Assembly (NCBI GenBank): GCA_900540985.1
Contig: UQIC01000019.1
Coordinates: forward strand, 1-39,267
Origin: an uncultured Collinsella sp.
GTDB taxonomy: Bacteria; Actinomycetota; Coriobacteriia; Coriobacteriales; Coriobacteriaceae
Length of the DNA: 39,267 nt
Direction: 5' to 3'
Shown: positions 33,037 to 39,267 of the stretch, in pieces
Numbering within the stretch: the first letter of the stretch is position 1
How the letters are laid out: every line of letters begins with the position of its first letter
The notes under the pieces: generated by a model
What the model saw: only the letters and a program-made list of their open reading frames with translations
The model's database searches: none
Told to the model about the DNA's origin: nothing
Position numbers and translations under genes: made by a program

Positions 33037-34071
33037 CTACCAGATTCCCAGCACGTGCTGCATTCCCAAACTCATGCACGCAATGCCAATCCAGCAGCAA
33101 AAGCCCAGCGCGATGGGCTTGCCGCCCTTTTTGACCAGCTCGACGATATCGGTATTAAAACCAATAGCCGCCATGGCCATCACGATAAAGAACTTCGACA
33201 GCTCCTTGATGGGCGCCGTGATGGACGCGGGAAGCTGAAGCGCTGTGGTGATCACGCTCGCCAGCACAAAGAACAGCACAAACATGGGAAACGCGCGTTT
33301 AAGCGAGAACGTGCTTTTGGCGTCACCGCCGGCCTTGCGCGCCAGATGCATCTGCCAGCATGCGAGGACCAACGTGATGGGAATAATGGCCAGCGTCCTG
33401 GTGAGCTTGACCACCGTGGCGCTCTCGAGCACATTGGCGCCGGGGTGCATGCTGTCCCAGGCGCTCGCCGCAGCCGTTACGGACGAGGTGTCGTTGATGG
33501 CGGTACCGGCAAACAGGCCAAAGCCCTCGTTGGTCAGCCCGAGCATGCCGCCGAGCGTCGGAAACACGAGCGCCGCGATAACGTTAAACAGGAAGATGAC
33601 CGAAATAGCCTGGGCAATCTCGCGATCGTCGGCATCGATGACGGGTGCGGTCGCGGCGATGGCAGAACCGCCGCAAATCGACGAACCCACACCCACAAGC
33701 GTCGCGATCTTGCCCGGCACGTTCATAACGCGGCAGAGCACAAAGGCGATGACGAGCGAGGTCGAGATTGTCGCCACGATAATCGGCAGCGACTGGGCGC
33801 CCTTGGACAGGATCTGGGAGAGGTTCATGCCAAAGCCAAGCAGGATAACCGCGTACTGCAAGACTATTTTGGACGTATAGGTGACGCCGGCGGCGAGCTG
33901 TTCACGACGATTCTTGGGAAAGACGAGCGCCAGGACCATGCCAAAGAGGATGGCAAATACCGGACCGCCGACCACCTCAATTTGTTTGCCGAGCAACGTC
34001 GCGGGAATGGCGATGATCAGGCAGAACAAGACGCCTTTCCAGCGCTCGCGTACGATGTTTGCCAGTTGCAT
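33037..34071 (-). CDS. YeiH family putative sulfate exporter (UPF0324)
   Basis: A 344-residue polytopic membrane protein with about ten hydrophobic segments. The family signatures are GVGSSICGGSAIAATAPVI, LLGFGMNLSQIL and NDTSSVTAAASA. Family members are described as putative anion (sulfate) exporters, without firm proof. The start has AAGAAGGA just before CATATG. It is divergent from a FadR-type GntR regulator, which probably controls it. Confidence 0.94.
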   Translation of the reverse strand: MQLANIVRERWKGVLFCLIIAIPATLLGKQIEVVGGPVFAILFGMVLALVFPKNRREQLAAGVTYTSKIVLQYAVILLGFGMNLSQILSKGAQSLPIIVATISTSLVIAFVLCRVMNVPGKIATLVGVGSSICGGSAIAATAPVIDADDREIAQAISVIFLFNVIAALVFPTLGGMLGLTNEGFGLFAGTAINDTSSVTAAASAWDSMHPGANVLESATVVKLTRTLAIIPITLVLACWQMHLARKAGGDAKSTFSLKRAFPMFVLFFVLASVITTALQLPASITAPIKELSKFFIVMAMAAIGFNTDIVELVKKGGKPIALGFCCWIGIACMSLGMQHVLGIW

Positions 34072-34264
34072 ATGGGATTCCTTCTTTCTATTTCACGTTT
34101 GCGACGGCTTATGATACGGCAACATTGAGCGCAGCCTTGCGCAAACACAGACTAAGATGCCGCAATAGTTCTCAGGCAACAGCCGAATTACCCACCGCGG
34201 AGAGCTGATTCGCGGCATAATTAACAACTGACATATGAGTTTGATAGAACAGTTGCGAGGCGCT
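34072..34264. promoter_or_regulatory. divergent yeiH-gntR control region
   Basis: Contains CCGCG-N11-CGCGG (about 34196-34216), a possible operator, and CATAAT (about 34217-34222) as a possible -10 for the gntR gene. Neither promoter has a convincing -35. Confidence 0.35.
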
Positions 34265-34966
34265 ATGGAAGAATCGATGCACGTCGGCGAGCAGGAAACG
34301 AGCCTACAGGACCAGTCCTACCACACCATTCGACGCAAAATCGTCTACCTGGACTACAAGCCGGGCGAAAAGCTGGGCGTCAAGCAACTTTGCGATGACC
34401 TGGATATGGGTCGCACGCCCGTGCGCGAGGCTTTGGTTCGCTTGGCGCAGGAAGGCCTGGTGCGCACCGTGCCCCAGAGTGGCACCTACGTCTCACCCAT
34501 CAACCTCACCCTTGCCGAGAGTGCCTGTTACATCCGCGAGCATCTGGAAAAGCAGGTGATCGTGGAGTGCTGTGCGCGCGCCACCTCGGCAGGCATCGAG
34601 CAGCTCGACCGCGCCATCGCGCTGCAGGAAAAGGCCATGGCCGATGAGGATCGCATCGGCTTCTTTTTGAGCGATAACCTCATGCATCACATGATTTTTA
34701 GCATCGCATGTCGCAGCACCGTGTGGTCGTGGCTCGAAGAGACCAATGCCGACCTGGAGCGCTTCCGCTGGCTGCGCGCTGCCACGCAGGTTCTCGACAA
34801 TCAGGACATCGTGAACGAGCACAAGCAGATTCGCCGCGCTATCGCCGGTCGCGACCCCATCGAAGCGAGCTTTTTGGTCAGCAAGCACCTGCACATGATG
34901 TTCCGCAACCAAACCGAGGTTCTGGACCAGTTCCCCGAGTACTTCGAGACCAGCAAGCTCCGCTAA
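34265..34966 (+). CDS. GntR family (FadR subfamily) transcriptional regulator
   Basis: A 233-residue regulator. The N-terminal winged HTH (YHTIRRKIVYLDYKPGEKL, LCDDLDMGRTPVREALVRLAQEGLV) is followed by an all-helical FCD ligand domain with metal-ligand-type His residues (SDNLMHHMIF, SKHLHMMF). The ATG at 34265 has GAGG at 5-nt spacing; the ATG at 34235 has none and would sit almost at the transcription start. The probable target is the divergent yeiH. A terminator starts at the base after its stop codon. Confidence 0.9.
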   Translation: MEESMHVGEQETSLQDQSYHTIRRKIVYLDYKPGEKLGVKQLCDDLDMGRTPVREALVRLAQEGLVRTVPQSGTYVSPINLTLAESACYIREHLEKQVIVECCARATSAGIEQLDRAIALQEKAMADEDRIGFFLSDNLMHHMIFSIACRSTVWSWLEETNADLERFRWLRAATQVLDNQDIVNEHKQIRRAIAGRDPIEASFLVSKHLHMMFRNQTEVLDQFPEYFETSKLR

Positions 34967-35005
34967 CCTGCCAAAAAGGGACAGGTTCATTTTGGCAGGT
35001 TTTAT
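34967..35005 (+). terminator. terminator of gntR, formed by a GGGACAGG repeat
   Basis: CCTGCCAAAA (34967-34976) and TTTTGGCAGG (34990-34999) pair perfectly around AGGGACAGGTTCA and are followed by TTTTAT. A near-identical inverted copy lies at 37143-37187 on the other side of glmS. Confidence 0.8.
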
Positions 35006-35009
35006 CTGG

Positions 35010-35053
35010 GCAAATGCAACAAGGCCCGGCTCCGCCGCAACGGAGCCGGGCCT
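35010..35053 (-). terminator. terminator of glmS
   Basis: AGGCCCGGCTCCG (35022-35034) and CGGAGCCGGGCCT (35041-35053) are perfect 13-bp complements with a 6-nt loop, followed on the minus strand by TGTTGCATTTG. Confidence 0.8.
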
Positions 35054-35079
35054 CGGTCACTAGAACGGCGGAACAACAA

Positions 35080-36927
<1,848 letters not shown>

Positions 36928-37001
36928 AGGATAAATCCCTTCGTTCGCGTGACTGCAAGACGTCCACGCACAGGGGGCGCTGAGACGTATAACGTTCGAG
37001 T

Positions 37002-37060
37002 ATTGTACTCATGCAAGCGCAAGCTGATATACCAGAAGTGGTATCTCAACTTAGATACCA
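37002..37060 (-). promoter_or_regulatory. glmS promoter with GGTATC/GATACC operator
   Basis: A TACAAT -10 on the minus strand (37002-37007) lies near three GATACCA-type half sites: GATATACCA-GAAG-TGGTATC (37026-37045) and TGGTATC-N8-GATACCA (37039-37060). The repeats cover the expected -35 and upstream zone. They look like a binding site for a GntR/HutC-type amino-sugar regulator. Confidence 0.45.
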
Positions 37061-37142
37061 CCCGATGCACACATGCCCAGCCGGTCCAAACCACCGCAAA
37101 GGTGCCTGTCCCCTTCGTGGTGGTCGCGCTGGCAACGGCGTT

Positions 37143-37187
37143 TCCCCAGATAAAACCTGCCAAAATAAACCTGTCCCTTTTTGGAAG
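37143..37187 (-). repeat. inverted copy of the GGGACAGG hairpin repeat
   Basis: Read on the minus strand it matches 34967-35010 almost base for base (CCTTCCAAAAAGGGACAGG..., then TTTTGGCAGGTTTTATCTGGG). It lies just upstream of the LacI-type gene. A related GTGCCTGTCCCC fragment is at about 37101. Confidence 0.75.
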
Positions 37188-37239
37188 GTTTGGGATGCTA
37201 CAATCTGGCTTGTACTTGAAACGCATCAAAGGGGCCGCT

Positions 37240-38352
37240 ATGGCAAAGGTAAAAATCAGCGACGTCGCGCGCGAGGCCGGGGTTTCGTTGGGCACGGTTT
37301 CCAACGCGCTCAACCATCCCGAAAAGCTACGCCCCGAGACCCTCAAGCTCATCAACGAGACCATCAATCGCCTGGGCTACCTGCCCAACCAAAGCGCCCG
37401 TCAGCTCGCGGGCGGCGCCACCAAGTCCTTTGGCCTGGTGCTTCCCCGTCTCGACCACGGCTTTTCGCTCCAAATCGCCAGCGGCGCCCACAACGAGGCC
37501 CGCAAGCACGGCTACGACCTGCTCATCGCCAACGCCGATAACGACGACATTCTCGAGGACCATTACCTGCGCTATTTTATGGGCACGCAGATGTCCGGCG
37601 TCATGGTTCAGCCCATGGCGTCCCCCGACTGGCATCCGGCCATGACTAAAATGCCCGTGCCGATCGTCCACCTGGACATCCATTGCTCCGAGCCCGGCTA
37701 CTACGTAGCGGCCGACAACGAGGCCCAGGGTCGCATCATTGCCGAACTCGCCATCGCCCGCGGCGCGCACCATATTGTCGTCGTCGGCCGAGCAGCATTT
37801 ATGCAGCTCACCCTACGCGTGCTTGGCATTCACAAGGCCCTCGCTCTGCACCCCGATATCAAGATCGAAGTCATCGACGCCGGCGAATGGAATACCGCTG
37901 CCGACGGCTACGGCATCGGTGCCCAAATCGCCGAGCGCCCCGCAAACGAACGCCCCGATTTTGTCGTCGGCCTGACCGACGTGTTGGCCTCGGGCGTTAT
38001 CTCGGCGCTGGTCGACAAGGGCATCTCTGTCCCCGGGCAAGTACGCGTAGCAGGCTGCGATGGCAACCCACTCGCTTGGAGCGGATCGGTCCCGCTCACT
38101 ACGGTGGCACCCCCGGGCTACGAGATTGGCCGCAAGGGCGTTCAATTGCTCATGAAGCAAATCGAGAACAAGGCGCCGGCGAAGACCAAGCACGTCCGCA
38201 TCGGCTCTGCCGCGCGCACCGTCACCGCAGTCACCGCCGCCGAGGATATCAACCGCCAAGAACTGGTGCGTCCGTTCCTATTGGAGCGCGCCAGCACCCA
38301 GGCAAGCAGCCAGACCGACGCCACGGCCATCAACCTCGGCGCGTATCTATAG
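37240..38352 (+). CDS. LacI family transcriptional regulator
   Basis: A 370-residue repressor-type regulator. The N-terminal HTH KISDVAREAGVSLGTVSNALNHPEKLRPET (residues 4-33) and hinge helix with LPNQSARQL are classical; a periplasmic-binding-like sugar domain follows, with FGLVLPRLDHGF and a C-terminal VRVAGCDGNPLAW. The ATG at 37240 has AAGGGG; the open frame upstream is chance. The operon it controls is not obvious: glmS lies on the left and the HAD phosphatase is convergent on the right. The C-terminus is slightly longer than usual. Confidence 0.94.
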   Translation: MAKVKISDVAREAGVSLGTVSNALNHPEKLRPETLKLINETINRLGYLPNQSARQLAGGATKSFGLVLPRLDHGFSLQIASGAHNEARKHGYDLLIANADNDDILEDHYLRYFMGTQMSGVMVQPMASPDWHPAMTKMPVPIVHLDIHCSEPGYYVAADNEAQGRIIAELAIARGAHHIVVVGRAAFMQLTLRVLGIHKALALHPDIKIEVIDAGEWNTAADGYGIGAQIAERPANERPDFVVGLTDVLASGVISALVDKGISVPGQVRVAGCDGNPLAWSGSVPLTTVAPPGYEIGRKGVQLLMKQIENKAPAKTKHVRIGSAARTVTAVTAAEDINRQELVRPFLLERASTQASSQTDATAINLGAYL

Positions 38353-38378
38353 CACGCCCGCAAGTATGCTATGTCGCC

Positions 38379-38426
38379 GCCTAAGCAAAAGGGGCCCGAC
38401 CATTGCCGGGCCCCTTTTGCTTAGGC
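38379..38426. terminator. bidirectional terminator between lacI-type and HAD genes
   Basis: A perfect 20-bp stem (38379-38398 with 38407-38426) and an 8-nt loop, with AAAA/TTTT inside the stem. It serves the two convergent genes. Confidence 0.85.
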
Positions 38427-38465
38427 GCAAACGTGAGCAATTGCTCGTTTCAACGCCGCAATTGT

Positions 38466-39116
38466 CTAGCGCACGGCCTTGACTGCCGCCGCCAGATCGA
38501 ACAACGTATCGAGCACGGCCTCGCAGCCATCCACCACGTCCTGCGGCAGCGGCACGATATCGGGGACGGCAAAGACATGGCATCCGGCCGTGATGCCCGA
38601 GACGCAGCCGTTGCGCGAATCCTCGACCACGGCACATTCCTCGGGAGCAAAGCCCGCGCGCTCGCAGGCGAGCAAATACATCTCGGGGTCGGGCTTGCCG
38701 TGCACGACGTCCTCGCCGCAGGTCACCGTTTCAAACTTGTCAAAGAGGCCGAATGCTTTAAGGTTGCGCTCGGCCGTAACATGGCGCGATGACGTTGCAA
38801 GGCCTACGTGATAGCCCGCAGCCAACAGCTCGTCTATGCACTCGGCAGCGCCGGCCTTAAGCTCCAGATCGGTCTTGACTATCTCGTCGCGAATCTCCTT
38901 GTGGCGGACATAGATCGCCTCGGCGGTCTCGTGGCTGCCGTAATGCTTATCGAGGATGTCCATGACATCGGGTAGCGTGCGACCGATAAACTGATGGATC
39001 AGCGCATCATCAATCGCGAGCCCCAGCTCAGCGGCGCCTGCCTTCCAGGCCCTAATCCCCAAACGCTCGGTATCGACCAGCGTTCCATCCATGTCAAAAA
39101 TAACAGCCTTGATCAT
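38466..39116 (-). CDS. HAD superfamily hydrolase, beta-phosphoglucomutase-like
   Basis: A 216-residue HAD-IA phosphatase or mutase. Motif I is FDMDGTLVDTE (Asp8 nucleophile, Asp10), motif II LATSS, motif III Lys in GKPDPEMYL and motif IV VVEDSRNG. A helical cap lies between motifs I and II. The substrate is probably a sugar or nucleoside phosphate; sequence alone cannot separate phosphatase from mutase. The start at 39116 has GAGGGGG at good spacing. Single gene. Confidence 0.93.
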   Translation of the reverse strand: MIKAVIFDMDGTLVDTERLGIRAWKAGAAELGLAIDDALIHQFIGRTLPDVMDILDKHYGSHETAEAIYVRHKEIRDEIVKTDLELKAGAAECIDELLAAGYHVGLATSSRHVTAERNLKAFGLFDKFETVTCGEDVVHGKPDPEMYLLACERAGFAPEECAVVEDSRNGCVSGITAGCHVFAVPDIVPLPQDVVDGCEAVLDTLFDLAAAVKAVR

Positions 39117-39267
39117 ATCGGTCCCCCTCGCCGGATTGCATTACTGCCACTCTACCGCACTTTACAAGCTTGTATATAACGTATATAGCATATTGCACTT
39201 TCGTTACATAGCCCTTGATTATCGACTTTATCCGAACACCTCCCACATTCATCCGCACATGTGCGGA
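39117..39267. other. AT-rich upstream region of the HAD gene with palindrome at the edge
   Basis: Contains TATA-rich sequence (about 39172-39192) fit for a minus-strand promoter, and a perfect 16-bp palindrome TCCGCACATGTGCGGA at 39252-39267 cut by the window end; it may be an operator or part of a larger hairpin. Confidence 0.4.

Noticed and set aside
36928..37001. glmS ribozyme in the glmS leader
   Set aside because: The leader is only about 70 nt and shows no ribozyme core.

Overview
The window looks like a chromosomal segment of a gut Coriobacteriia, most likely Collinsella or a close relative. This is inferred from the high GC content, very large sortase-anchored or secreted surface proteins built from Cna-B-like and pilin-linker domains, strong SD sites and the style of the housekeeping genes. 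No marker gene was searched, so the genus is a judgement.

Layout. 1-300: SRP RNA gene on the minus strand with its promoter. 305-8233 (minus): a 2642-residue modular wall-anchored adhesin with a fibro-slime head, many isopeptide or pilin-linker type domains and a C-terminal MPDTG-TM-Arg anchor. 8340-8880: non-coding region full of inverted repeats. 8889-10670 (minus): an apparent fusion of tRNA adenosine deaminase (TadA) and glycerate kinase, next to a tRNA-Ser(UGA) gene. 10815-15559: a TetR regulator divergent from lemA, then ilvE and a DedA protein on the minus strand, the latter divergent from cysE. 15664-19884 (minus): a MarR regulator overlapping a heterodimeric ABC exporter pair. 20066-21172: a small unknown protein and a divergent nitroreductase.

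21275-30612 (minus) is the most interesting part. It is a tightly packed operon reading, in transcription order: a secreted beta-helix surface protein; a 40-codon ORF that looks like a RiPP precursor; a hairpin; a one-TM Ser/Asn/Asp-rich protein; an HPr-kinase-like P-loop protein; a PqqD-like recognition protein; a NTP_transf_5-type nucleotidyltransferase; an S24/S26-type peptidase; and an ABC exporter. Gene junctions overlap or lie within 0-6 nt, apart from 74 nt around the hairpin. No lasso cyclase, B2 protease, LanM/LanB or radical-SAM gene is present, so this could be an unusual peptide-modification and export system. The surface-protein reading frame is broken at a run of seven G residues right after its signal peptide. 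One base fewer restores it, which suggests a phase-variable (or mis-sequenced) switch upstream of the whole operon.

30893-39116: a one-TM protein of unknown role, a Fis-type regulator with a degenerate AAA+ domain, a YeiH-family transporter divergent from a FadR-type GntR regulator, glmS flanked by two inverted copies of a GGGACAGG hairpin repeat, a LacI-type regulator and a HAD phosphatase. Several families of short palindromic repeats (GGGAC/GTCCC-centred hairpins; AAGTTGCGGTGGAATA) are scattered through the intergenic spaces.
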